From NCBI RefSeq assembly GCF_009765755.1, contig NZ_LMUV01000002.1, positions 1-64,000 of the forward strand: 64,000 nt of DNA, in the 5' to 3' direction. Below the pieces are notes generated by a model. It saw only the letters and a list, made by a program, of their open reading frames with translations. It did not search any database and was not told where the DNA came from. The DNA comes from Rhodanobacter sp. L36 (lineage in GTDB: Bacteria > Pseudomonadota > Gammaproteobacteria > Xanthomonadales > Rhodanobacteraceae). This document shows positions 17,738-26,353 of this stretch, in pieces. Numbering within the stretch: position 1 is the first letter of the stretch; the number at the start of each line of letters is the position of its first letter. The position numbers and the translations under genes were made by a program.

Positions 17738-19168
17738 TTATTCCTCCGCGCCCACGGGATACAGCTTGATCACCGTCTGATCCGGCGGCAGATCGCAGAA
17801 CACCGCCATGTTGCGTGCGTTGCGGATGCCCTGCCAGAACGGATGTCGCGTATCGACCAGGAAGTACGTGGTGTTCGGCGTCTTCTGCGGCAATTCTTCC
17901 GGCGGCACCGGCAACAGATCGATCTTCAAGCCGAATAACGCCGCCTGCAGCAGCCGCGGCATTTCCTCGATCGAACAGATCTTTCCGGTGCGGGATAGAC
18001 GTCCAAACAGATCCTGCCCGCGCAGCTCCGATTCGAACGCGAGATAGAAGCGCGTCTTGTCCGACTCGAACAGATTCGGCGGCAACTCGGCCTTGAACAG
18101 CTTGCCGTCGTAGGTGAGCGTGATGCCGACTTCCGCACCGACGGTGAGTGCCTTGATCAACGTCTCGGCGCGTTGGAATGCAATGCGAAAACACAGCCGA
18201 AGGTTGTCGTGGTCGTACGGCGGAAGCTCGGTGTCGGCGGGGTTGTCGCGCAGCCCGCCGGCGAATCCGATGTCCTCGGAGAACACCGAGAATTCCGCGA
18301 CCAGCTCGCGCAGCTGCATGAAGAGTGGATACGGCGGAATCACGCCGCCGCGCACCGCTTCCTGCAAATCCGCGATGTAGCGCGCGAAGGTCTGCATCAT
18401 CACCACGCGCATGACTTCCTGTGCGCTGGTGGATGCGGCGCGAATGCCGCGCTGGCGTTTCACGCTGGAGAAATCCGCACCGCGCGACACCAGCAGGTCG
18501 CGCAACGCGCGCGTCCAGCGCAGCAGGTTGGCGGAGCCCTGCAGCGCGACGAGTGGCGGAATGTAGTCGGCGGAAAGTTTGAAACGGCCCGGACCGTTCG
18601 GCACGATCTCGGCGAACTTGTACGACTCGCATGCGGCGAGCAAGGCGTCCGCGCCCTCATCAACGCTGGTGACGACCTGCGCCTGGTAGCCGAGAAAATC
18701 CACGTCCGCCGCGGGCGCTTGCGGATCGAACGGATCGGCACGCGATTCGCCGTCGAGCCGATGCCGCGCCGGCAGGCGACTGCCGCGCTCGTCACTGCGA
18801 CCCAGTCCATCGAGCGTGCGCTCGCGTTTCAGCACGAGGTGCAGCGAGATCGGATCGTTGTTCGGCACCACCAGTTCCAGCAGGCTGCGTTCGGGCACGC
18901 GCGCGTTGCCGCCGCCCTCGGCCGTCGCCGCGACGCCGCCACTGATCAGTTCGCCCTGCCGCGTCAGCAGCACGAAGCGCTCAAGCGTGGCCATGCCGGT
19001 GGCGAGTGCGTCCTCGCGCAGCACCAACGATTCGTAGCCCCAGTGATACGGCGAAAACTGTCGATGCAGACGCAGCGCATACGCCTGCTGCCATGCGTCC
19101 TGCGCCTGCAGATGTTGCGGAGTGAGGAAACCACCCTGTGCCCAATGGACCTGTCGTGCGGGTTGCAT
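17738..19168 (-). CDS. tssK: T6SS baseplate protein TssK
   Basis: A 476-residue trimeric baseplate protein connecting the baseplate to TssL and TssM. The N-terminus VHWAQGGFLTPQHLQAQD is the family hallmark (usual form WxxGMFLxPQHFQ), followed by YESLVLREDAL and the LELVVPNNDPISLHL shoulder domain. The C-terminal head holds the membrane-complex contact site. The AGGA ribosome-binding site overlaps the TAG of the upstream GumN-like gene, so the two are probably read from one transcript. Confidence 0.94.
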   Translation of the reverse strand: MQPARQVHWAQGGFLTPQHLQAQDAWQQAYALRLHRQFSPYHWGYESLVLREDALATGMATLERFVLLTRQGELISGGVAATAEGGGNARVPERSLLELVVPNNDPISLHLVLKRERTLDGLGRSDERGSRLPARHRLDGESRADPFDPQAPAADVDFLGYQAQVVTSVDEGADALLAACESYKFAEIVPNGPGRFKLSADYIPPLVALQGSANLLRWTRALRDLLVSRGADFSSVKRQRGIRAASTSAQEVMRVVMMQTFARYIADLQEAVRGGVIPPYPLFMQLRELVAEFSVFSEDIGFAGGLRDNPADTELPPYDHDNLRLCFRIAFQRAETLIKALTVGAEVGITLTYDGKLFKAELPPNLFESDKTRFYLAFESELRGQDLFGRLSRTGKICSIEEMPRLLQAALFGLKIDLLPVPPEELPQKTPNTTYFLVDTRHPFWQGIRNARNMAVFCDLPPDQTVIKLYPVGAEE

Positions 19169-19177
19169 GGTTTTGTC

Positions 19178-20404
19178 CTAGTTGAGAGCGGGGAACGGGG
19201 AGCGGGGAGGGAATGGAGAACCGGGCATGGGAAACGTGGTGAGCAAGGCAGCGGACAGTTTTCTCGTGGAAGGAAGTTGGATGCCGAGGAACGACAGCGC
19301 GCGATCACGCGCACGTTCCCCTGTCCCCGTTCCCAACTCCCCGCTCCACCTTTGCTCGCTCACGCCAAAGCCCCGCCTCGCAAGTCCCGCGAGCAATCCG
19401 TCCTTGCCAGTGAGGTGGATCGCGCCGACGGCGACGAAGCAGCCACCGTTGCGCAGCAGCGGTTCGAGCTCCTCGATCCAGCGTGCGTTGCGTTGTTCGA
19501 TCAGGCACCCGCGTGCGTGGCGTTCGGCGCCTTGCGCGTGTGCGTCGAGCCCGTGCATGGCGTCGATGTCGGCGAGCCAGCCGGGAAGATCGCCGGCCCG
19601 ATAGAACGCGAGCGATCGTTCGGTCTCGGCGCGCAGTTCGTGCGGATCGGCAAGGCGTTGCTGCAACACCACGGCATATTCCGCCGGCGGCGCGCAATCG
19701 AGTGCGGCGAGCTGGTCTTCCAGCGTTTCCAGGTGCACGAGTTTCAGGCCGTGCCGACGCGCGACGTCTTCCACCACACTGTCGATACTGTGCTCGCCCG
19801 CAGTGCCCGCGCTGGCAGCGGGTGCATCCTGGCCTTCTTCCAGCAGGGTCATCGCAACCCACGGCTTGAAGCGGTTGAGCTGCACGCCGTTGTGCTCGGG
19901 CAGCAGCGTGCCGAGCTCGATGAATTCGGTACCGCCAATGAGTTGCGCGAGACTTTGCCCCGGCGCGAGAAATCGATAACGGTCGTAGCTCGACTGCCAC
20001 GGCGTATCGCCATCGACCTCGTTGACGAGCGTGTGCCGCGCCTGCACTGCGTCGGTGACGCGCTGCGGATCGAGTCCGAGTTCGACCGGCGTGCCGATGT
20101 GGATCGTGCCGAACAGCAGGCTGTCCGCCGCGCCTGCCTGTGGCGAATGGATGCGGAACAGCACGCCGCGTGCCGCGCGCCAGTCGAAGCCGTCGTCGAC
20201 ACGCGTCGATGCATTCGTGCTCGACGGAGAAACCGGCGCCGCCACCGATGCAGGCTTTGCGACACTCGCATGAACCTGCGTCGGCAGCGAGCGCGGCGAC
20301 CGCGCGAACGCCGACATGGCCAGCGACGCGCAGCACAGCGCGAGCAAGCCGTGCAGGCCTCGCCAACGTCGTGCTGTGAGCGCCATGCGTGCCGTGAGCG
20401 CCAT
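19178..20404 (-). CDS. TraB/GumN family protein heading the tssK operon
   Basis: About 408 residues from ATG 20404, which has AGGGAAC seven bases upstream; a possible earlier start at 20428 lacks this. The start region repeats MALTAR twice. A signal peptide (HGLLALCCASLAMSAFA) suggests export. The TraB/GumN signatures LLFGTIHIGTPVELGL and FVAVGAIHLTGKDGLL are clear, with the usual Cys/Glu-rich middle. Family members resemble TIKI-type metalloproteases with GxxH/Glu motifs, but activity is unproven. The last 50 or so residues (after about 355) are low-complexity Pro/Phe sequence translated from an intergenic repeat that has entered the 3' end. Confidence 0.8.
   Translation of the reverse strand: MALTARMALTARRWRGLHGLLALCCASLAMSAFARSPRSLPTQVHASVAKPASVAAPVSPSSTNASTRVDDGFDWRAARGVLFRIHSPQAGAADSLLFGTIHIGTPVELGLDPQRVTDAVQARHTLVNEVDGDTPWQSSYDRYRFLAPGQSLAQLIGGTEFIELGTLLPEHNGVQLNRFKPWVAMTLLEEGQDAPAASAGTAGEHSIDSVVEDVARRHGLKLVHLETLEDQLAALDCAPPAEYAVVLQQRLADPHELRAETERSLAFYRAGDLPGWLADIDAMHGLDAHAQGAERHARGCLIEQRNARWIEELEPLLRNGGCFVAVGAIHLTGKDGLLAGLARRGFGVSEQRWSGELGTGTGERARDRALSFLGIQLPSTRKLSAALLTTFPMPGSPFPPRSPFPALN
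19184..19352. repeat. G-rich/C-rich flanked repeat element inside a gene 3' end
   Basis: A block that begins with several GGGGA-type repeats (AGCGGGGAACGGGGAGCGGG, 19187-19206) and ends with the matching C-rich stretch (CCCCTGTCCCCGTTCCCAAC, 19318-19337). The two ends are therefore roughly complementary over about 30 bases and enclose 110 bases. This looks like a small dispersed intergenic repeat. It covers the last 50 codons of the GumN-like gene and brings its stop codon next to tssK. Confidence 0.55.
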
Positions 20405-20589
20405 GGTCAAGTTCCCTGTCGTGATCATCAGCGATTCTCACGACGCCCCGCCGCGACGGCCATATCACGGAGAGCCTAGGCCGTTCGGGCGGCCTGCCAT
20501 GTGTTGCTGCCGGCGCACACTGCGGCTATGTTGCCGGAGAGTTGAAAAGGCTGCGGCGGGATGCCGTGGTTCAAGCCATGGGGAAAGCT

Positions 20590-21249
20590 ATGCGGATATT
20601 GATTGCGGACGACCATCGGCTGATCGTCGAAGGCGTCAAGCTCAAACTTGCCGAACTCGATTCCGACGTCGAGTTCAGCGTCGCCATGGACGTGGACGAA
20701 CTGCGCCAGGTCATTCGTGACGAGCCGGCGCCGGCCATCGCGCTGATCGACCTCACCATGCCCGGCAGCGACGGCCACGCGCATCTGATCGAAACCATGG
20801 CGAGCCTGCCTGGCGTGCCGGTGCTGGTACTTTCCGGCGCCGAGGATTCACGGCTGATGCGCGAGCTGCTCAGCCTCGGCGTGCAGGGTTTCATCCCGAA
20901 GGCATACTCACCCGAAGTGATGCTGTCCGCAGTGCGGCTGGTGTTGTCCGGCGGTGTCTACGTGCCACCGATGATGTTGCTCGAAGGCAGCGCCGCGCCC
21001 GACGTCAGCGCAGCCAGCCACGCCGAAACCACCGCCTCGCTGGAAGAACGCCTGCGCAAGCTGCTCACCGAGCGGCAGATCGACGTGCTGCGGCTGCTGT
21101 CGCAGGGCAAGCCGAACAAGGTGATCGCGCGAGACCTGGGCATCAGCGAGGGCACGGTCAAAATCCATCTCGCCGCCATTTTCCGCGCCCTCAACGTGCG
21201 CAACCGCGTCGAAGCCGTGGTGGCATCGCGCCGCATCAGCGGGCTTTGA
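20590..21249 (+). CDS. NarL/FixJ-type response regulator (receiver + LuxR HTH)
   Basis: A 219-residue two-component regulator. The receiver domain begins MRILIADDHRLIVEGV, has its phosphoacceptor Asp in ALIDLTMPGSDGH and the conserved Lys in GFIPKAYSP. The LuxR-type helix-turn-helix is in LTERQIDVLRLLSQGKPNKV and GISEGTVKIHLAAIF. ATG 20590 is chosen because GGGGAAAG lies five bases upstream; in-frame ATGs at 20542 and 20578 are worse placed. It is divergent from the GumN-tssKLMA operon and shares the 185-base region between them, so control of that T6SS operon is a plausible but untested role. No kinase is adjacent. Confidence 0.9.
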   Translation: MRILIADDHRLIVEGVKLKLAELDSDVEFSVAMDVDELRQVIRDEPAPAIALIDLTMPGSDGHAHLIETMASLPGVPVLVLSGAEDSRLMRELLSLGVQGFIPKAYSPEVMLSAVRLVLSGGVYVPPMMLLEGSAAPDVSAASHAETTASLEERLRKLLTERQIDVLRLLSQGKPNKVIARDLGISEGTVKIHLAAIFRALNVRNRVEAVVASRRISGL

Positions 21250-21370
21250 GCAAAGCGGCGGGAAACCGGCCGCGAATCGCATTTCTGTCACACATCGCTC
21301 GATCACGGGCGCTAGACTGCAAGGCCAACCATGGCGTCGCGACGGACCGCGCATTGCAGGGGCAGGCATC

Positions 21371-22441
21371 TTGGGCATCTCGCATCGAATCCAACGCAGC
21401 ACTGGCGCAGCGCGCCGCCGATGGCGTGTCGCCTGTCTGTGTTTCGCCGCCATGCTCGCGCTGCCGCTCGCCGCGCAGCAGCCCGTCGCGACGGATAAAC
21501 AGCAGGGCCCGCTGACGTTCGGCATCCTGCCGATCGGCGGGCCATCCGAATCGCTCGACGCCTGGCGGCCGATGCTCGACGACATGAGCCGCGCGTTGCA
21601 TCGGCCGATCCGCAGCATCTCCGTCAGCACGTACGAAGGCCTCGCCGAAGCGATCGCCGAAGAGCGCGTGGACATCGCTTTCGTTTCCGGGCGTCTCGCG
21701 CTGGGCGCGGTGAGCCACAACCGCATGCAGGTGATCGCGCAACTCACGCGTGGCGACGGTTCGCACGGTTATTACTCGGTGTTGCTGGTGCCGAAGAATT
21801 CACCCATCCACACGCTCGACGATCTCTACGGCCGCCCCGGCCACTGGCGCTATGCGCGCGGCGAAGCGTTGTCGATGTCGGGTTACCTGGTGCCGGAAAC
21901 CCAGTTATTTGCCAGCCGCAGTCTGGATTCGGACACGTTCTTCGCCAGCGTGGTGGTCGACAACCACCAGAACAATGCGCTGTCCGTGGCCAACAACGAA
22001 GTGGATGTCGCGACCAACAACACCGCTGACCTGGAGCGCTTCGCCGAACACTTTCCCGACCAGTACGCGCGACTGCGCATCCTGTGGAAATCGACGCTGA
22101 TTCCGCACGCGGTGATCATTGCGCGCGGCGATCTCTCGCCCGACCTGCGCGCCGCGATCACCGATTTCGTCACCCGCTACGCCAAGAGCGGACGCAACGC
22201 GACGACCGAACTGGCCAAGCTGAAACTGATCCACGACATCAGCGGTTTCGCGCCGGCCGGCAACGACACGCTGATCCCTTTCGCCGAGATCGACTACACG
22301 CTCGACAAGCGACGCGCGCTCAGTGCCCAATGGGTGAGCAAGGACGCGATGCAGGCGCGCCTGCAGAAAATCGAGGGCGATCACGATCGCCTCGTGCGCG
22401 AACTGAAGGCGAACCGCACGCTGGACACGCCCGGCCCCTGA
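21371..22441 (+). CDS. PhnD-like periplasmic substrate-binding protein
   Basis: A 356-residue exported protein starting at TTG 21371, with AGGGGCAGG upstream. After a basic N-terminus comes a signal peptide (VACLCFAAMLALPLAAQQ) and a mature domain with LTFGILPIGGPSES, STYEGLAEAIAEERVDIAFVSG and the SVLLVPKNSPIHTLDDL stretch. These are the fold landmarks of phosphonate/phosphite binding proteins (PhnD family). No ABC permease or ATPase is nearby, so it may feed a signalling system instead of transport. The response regulator at 20590 lies directly upstream on the same strand, and similar pairs are known in which the binding protein acts as a sensor. Confidence 0.8.
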   Translation: MGISHRIQRSTGAARRRWRVACLCFAAMLALPLAAQQPVATDKQQGPLTFGILPIGGPSESLDAWRPMLDDMSRALHRPIRSISVSTYEGLAEAIAEERVDIAFVSGRLALGAVSHNRMQVIAQLTRGDGSHGYYSVLLVPKNSPIHTLDDLYGRPGHWRYARGEALSMSGYLVPETQLFASRSLDSDTFFASVVVDNHQNNALSVANNEVDVATNNTADLERFAEHFPDQYARLRILWKSTLIPHAVIIARGDLSPDLRAAITDFVTRYAKSGRNATTELAKLKLIHDISGFAPAGNDTLIPFAEIDYTLDKRRALSAQWVSKDAMQARLQKIEGDHDRLVRELKANRTLDTPGP

Positions 22442-22572
22442 GCCACGTCGCGGCGCTCGTCCGACAGATTCACGAAGGCGTTCCCCCTCCACCGCCATAG
22501 CGCGTCGGTGGTATGGCGGCGAGCGACGCGCGGGCCAATCATGGCGGTCACCCTTCCGCATGGGAGACCACC

Positions 22573-24471
22573 ATGTCATCGCGCTTCGTGCTGCCACGTT
22601 TTTCGTTCGCGTCATCCGCGTCGGTAGCGTTCGTGCTGGGGTTGTCGCTGACCTGCGTCGGCGCGCTTTCAGCACAGACGCCCGCCGTGGCGTCGACCGG
22701 AAGCGACGCACTCGGCCAGCCGTTCGTGACCAAGTACGCGCGCTTCCAGCCCGTGCCGTTCAACGCCCTGCCCGGCTGGAACAGCGACGCGTTGAGCGAA
22801 AGCCTCGACGTGTTCAGCCGCAGCTGCAAGGTGCTTTCGCGCAAGGATGCATGGAGCGCGTCTTGCGCCGACCTCGCTTCGGCCGACACGCACAGCGACG
22901 ATGCGGCACGGCATTTTTTCGAAGCGCATTTCCAGGTGTATCAGGTGATGAATCCCGATGCGTCGGCGGACGGTCGCATCACCGGCTATTACGAACCGCA
23001 GCTCGAAGGGCGCAGCACGAAAGATGCGCGATTCCGCTTTCCCGTCTACGCTGCGCCGCGCGACCTGTACCAGCTCGACGCGCGTTCGCTGAGCGGCGCG
23101 AGCCGGCAATCGTTTCGCATCGAAGGCAATCGCCTGCTCGCCGCGGCACCGGGCACGAGCGACGCGCGCGACTACGCACTGGCGCTGGACGACGACCTGC
23201 CCGGCATGGCGGACAAGCGCTATCGCGTGCGCGTAGATGGCGACCGCATCGTGCCGTACTACAAGCGCCAGCAGATCGAATCACAGGGCATCGATGCGAC
23301 CGTGCTCGCCTGGGTGCAGGACGCCTACGCGCTGTATTCGATGCAGGTGCAGGGCTCGGGCAAGATCCATCTCGAAGACGGACGCATGGTGCGCGTCGCG
23401 TATGCGGAGCAGAACGGCCAGCCGTTTCTGCCCAACGCCTCATCGAGCGATACGGCGGTGGCGAGCAGTGCGATCAAGACGCGCGGCCTGCGCCTGGGTG
23501 CTTCCAGCGCGGCGGGCGAAGCGGCCAACGCGCCGAGCGAGGATGTCTCCGCGATCATCGCGCAGCTCAGTCACGGTGGTTCGTCGAACAGCAACGCATC
23601 GACCATCGCGCCCTCATCCGCGCCGGCGCATCACGATGTGGAGACAACCGGCAACAGCGCAGAGGCCAGCGCAGGCAACGCACAGGTGCAGGCGATCATC
23701 GCGCAGCTCAGACATGGCGGCGGCGCATCGACGAACAGCACGAACAACTCTCCACACGACGATGCCGCACCTCGGATACCAGCAGCCGCCCCCACGACAA
23801 CGACCACCACCACGACAAAGGCTGACGATCCGCAGGTGCAGGCGATGATCGCGCAGCTGCTCGGCAAGGCGTCGCCGCCGAGTACCACAGGCGCGAGCCG
23901 TCCGCCTCGCGACAACACGCATGTCGGCGGCAGCCAGATCAGCGGCAGTGATGCCGCGCGACTCGCTGCCGATCCGCAGCGCAAGGGCGCGGCGAAAGGT
24001 CTTGTCTCGGGCAACGGTGCCGGCGGCGCGCTCAGCGGCATCGGCGACCCGAGCTATGTGTTTTTCCGTGTGATTCCCGATGGTCCGCAAGGCCCGCTCG
24101 GCGCGCTCGGCGTGCCGCTCACTGCCGGTCGTTCACTCGCAGTCGATCCGCGCACGACGCCGCTCGGCGCGCCGGTGTTCGTCACCACCGCCGCACCCGG
24201 CGGCAGCGGCAGCATCGATCGATTGATGTTTGCGCAGGACACCGGCGGCGCGATCCGCGGCAGCGTGCGCGGCGATTTCTTCTGGGGCTTTGGCGATGAC
24301 GCCGGCAGCATGGCCGCATCGATGAACGCCAACGGCCGCATGTGGTTGCTGCTGCCGAAGGGACTCACGCTCGGCGCGCTGAATCCGAAAGTGCGCACGC
24401 GTGGACTCGGCAGCAGCGCTGCCGCGCCCGACTGCGTGATCCCCGACGACGAGAGCTGCGTGGAGAACTGA
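22573..24471 (+). CDS. mltA: MltA-type lytic transglycosylase with a long repeat-bearing insertion
   Basis: 632 residues from ATG 22573, which has GGGAGA upstream; an earlier in-frame ATG at 22513 is disfavoured. A signal peptide ends near ALSA-Q. Residues about 45-290 are the MltA domain, with DGRITGYYEPQLEGR and YSMQVQGSGKIHLEDG. The C-terminal 3D domain (about 475-620) keeps VDPRTTPLGAPVF, AQDTGGAIRG (Asp556) and GDFFWG, so it should be active. Between them an insert of about 170 Ser/Thr/Asn-rich residues contains the motif [VQ]xAxIAQLxxG three times (near 323, 369 and 419). It cuts peptidoglycan glycan strands. Lying inside a T6SS locus, it may clear the wall for the apparatus. Confidence 0.85.
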   Translation: MSSRFVLPRFSFASSASVAFVLGLSLTCVGALSAQTPAVASTGSDALGQPFVTKYARFQPVPFNALPGWNSDALSESLDVFSRSCKVLSRKDAWSASCADLASADTHSDDAARHFFEAHFQVYQVMNPDASADGRITGYYEPQLEGRSTKDARFRFPVYAAPRDLYQLDARSLSGASRQSFRIEGNRLLAAAPGTSDARDYALALDDDLPGMADKRYRVRVDGDRIVPYYKRQQIESQGIDATVLAWVQDAYALYSMQVQGSGKIHLEDGRMVRVAYAEQNGQPFLPNASSSDTAVASSAIKTRGLRLGASSAAGEAANAPSEDVSAIIAQLSHGGSSNSNASTIAPSSAPAHHDVETTGNSAEASAGNAQVQAIIAQLRHGGGASTNSTNNSPHDDAAPRIPAAAPTTTTTTTTKADDPQVQAMIAQLLGKASPPSTTGASRPPRDNTHVGGSQISGSDAARLAADPQRKGAAKGLVSGNGAGGALSGIGDPSYVFFRVIPDGPQGPLGALGVPLTAGRSLAVDPRTTPLGAPVFVTTAAPGGSGSIDRLMFAQDTGGAIRGSVRGDFFWGFGDDAGSMAASMNANGRMWLLLPKGLTLGALNPKVRTRGLGSSAAAPDCVIPDDESCVEN

Positions 24472-24542
24472 TCCATCGCGCTCGCATCGCGCTGCAAAGA
24501 CTCTCTACTCGACACGACATCAACTCGCAACGGAACCACCGA

Positions 24543-25544
24543 ATGGCCAACTTCGGAAAATTCGCAAACTTGAGCCCCAATGGATGGGACGCAGCAACAT
24601 TCACGCAGACCATCGGTCTGGGCAAGGAAGCGCACATCGGGCTCTGGGGTGGCGGCCCCTCCAATGTGGACCTCGAAGTGAAAGCCGCCGATCCGACCGT
24701 GTGCGTCGTGCACGAAGAACCGCGGCCGAAAGGCTGGGCGGGCTGGCGACATTTTCTGATCACCTCGCTGACCGACGGCAGCACGAAGATCAATGCCTTT
24801 CTCCCCGGCACAACCGCGGCGTGGGCAACGATGGACGTCAACGTCAGCGGAACCGCCGGCGCGCGACTGGTGTTTTTTCCCGGCGAACGACTGAGCGGCC
24901 ACGTTACCGAAGGCACCATCTATGTCATCGGCGGTCACGGCGAACAGATGAAAGCCGCCGGTGGCCCGAACAGAACCGGCAGCGTGGCGCATCAGGGCGG
25001 CCATTCGTTCGAGCCCACGCCGGCAGGCCATTACGTGCTCGGTCCGCGCCAGCACGTCACCACCACCAGCTGGCCCTCGTCGGTGATTCCGTGGGGCGCG
25101 CCGCTGCGGCTCAACACCGCGAACGAGGTCGAATATCAGGATGCCGCAGGTCGCTGGCGACAGGCCAGCGGCAATGACGGCGAAGTGACGCGCGCGACTA
25201 TTTCGTTCCTGCAACGCGGCAACGTCAGCTCGCCGATGTCGGTCATCCTCGCCAGCGTGCGCGAGATGTTCGTCGACCCCGCCACGGGCGCGCTGCTCGC
25301 CAGCACGTGGATGAAGAACGACTTCGGCGTGTGGGGCTGGAACCTGCGCAAGGGCGGTCAAGGCACGGCGTACTGGGTGCACACCACGCCCGCGACCGAA
25401 AACAATCCGGCACTCGCGCTCACCAATTCGCACGGCTGCATCCACCTCATTCCTTCGGAGCGCGAACGACTGGAGAAGGCCGGTTTCCTGAAAGAAGGCG
25501 TGCCGTTCGAGGTGCGTCCGTACACGGAAACAGGGCCGCCATGA
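24543..25544 (+). CDS. YkuD-type L,D-transpeptidase-fold protein, candidate T6SS effector
   Basis: 333 residues, no signal peptide. The N-terminal 230 residues form one or two unassigned beta-rich domains (HIGLWGGGPSNVDLEVKA near 31-48). The C-terminal 100 residues have the YkuD catalytic pattern: His280, and 17 residues later SHGCIH with catalytic Cys299. The residue after HGC-I is His instead of the usual Arg or Asn. YkuD enzymes form or cleave L,D-crosslinks in peptidoglycan, which is periplasmic, so a protein without an export signal needs another route such as T6SS. GGAA lies about eight bases before ATG 24543. Its stop overlaps the next start (ATGA). Confidence 0.7.
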   Translation: MANFGKFANLSPNGWDAATFTQTIGLGKEAHIGLWGGGPSNVDLEVKAADPTVCVVHEEPRPKGWAGWRHFLITSLTDGSTKINAFLPGTTAAWATMDVNVSGTAGARLVFFPGERLSGHVTEGTIYVIGGHGEQMKAAGGPNRTGSVAHQGGHSFEPTPAGHYVLGPRQHVTTTSWPSSVIPWGAPLRLNTANEVEYQDAAGRWRQASGNDGEVTRATISFLQRGNVSSPMSVILASVREMFVDPATGALLASTWMKNDFGVWGWNLRKGGQGTAYWVHTTPATENNPALALTNSHGCIHLIPSERERLEKAGFLKEGVPFEVRPYTETGPP

Positions 25545-26353
25545 AGACAGGATTCAACGTCGTGGTGCTGACGTGCCTGCTGGCCGTTTCCTCGCGTGCG
25601 GCGGCCACGGATTGCGCCGCCATCGAACGCCACGTGCGCGCCGTTGCGCAGACCTTGCCGTACGTGGCGGACCAGACCGGTGCGATCCAGGCACTCGGGC
25701 AATCAGCCGCGAACGCGCTGCATGATTGCAGTGATTCCGCGCCGCTCTGGTACACCGCCGCGCGCGCTGCCGAAGTGCTCGATGCAGCACAGCAACCCGC
25801 GGAACTCCGCGCACTCGGTGATCCCAAACAGATCGCACGCGATGGAGCGAGTCACGCGCCACGTTCGGCGCCGATCGCCACCGTGCTGGCGCGGCTCGAT
25901 GCCTCCATGGCCTCGGCCCGACACGCTTACGATCTCGATCCGAACTATCGACCCGCGCAACGAGCTCTCGCGCTCGCGCTGGCGAAAAGTGGCGCCATCG
26001 ATCAGGCGCAACGATTGCTGCCGGACCACCCATCGACGGGTGCGGATCGCATCGCCATCGCACGCATCCTCTTGATCGCAGGTCACGCATCCGATGCGGC
26101 AGCCGAGGCGAAAAAAGCACTGGATGCATCGACGATGGACACCGACGAGTGGGCACCGGGCGAAGAACTGCTGCGTGACGGTAATGAAGTCCATGGCTTC
26201 GCCCTGCTCGCCGAGGGCAAGCCACGCGAAGCGGATCGCGCGCTGCACATCGCCGCCATCCACGGCTCGCAAGCCGCACGGACGCATCGCGACGAAATGT
26301 GCGCCGCGGCGACGCCATCACAACGGAGGGACGACTCATGCCCAATACCCTGA
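25541..26353 (+). CDS. Exported TPR-like protein, candidate periplasmic immunity protein
   Basis: 270 residues beginning MKTGFNVVVLTCLLAVSSRA, a clear signal peptide ending near AAA-TD. The mature part is alpha-helical and contains helix pairs such as RHAYDLDPNYRPAQRALALA, which look like tetratricopeptide repeats, and four to six scattered cysteines. I do not recognise a named family. The ATG overlaps the TGA of the YkuD gene by four bases, and its own end overlaps the metalloprotease-like gene by 16 bases, so the three are translated as one unit. An exported partner beside a signal-less peptidoglycan enzyme is the expected layout of an effector-immunity pair, but this is inference. Confidence 0.6.
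   Translation: MKTGFNVVVLTCLLAVSSRAAATDCAAIERHVRAVAQTLPYVADQTGAIQALGQSAANALHDCSDSAPLWYTAARAAEVLDAAQQPAELRALGDPKQIARDGASHAPRSAPIATVLARLDASMASARHAYDLDPNYRPAQRALALALAKSGAIDQAQRLLPDHPSTGADRIAIARILLIAGHASDAAAEAKKALDASTMDTDEWAPGEELLRDGNEVHGFALLAEGKPREADRALHIAAIHGSQAARTHRDEMCAAATPSQRRDDSCPIP

Noticed and set aside
18173..20479. A 768-codon plus-strand frame across tssK and the GumN-like gene.
   Set aside because: It crosses two real minus-strand genes and an intergenic repeat. No domain, start site or conservation supports it.
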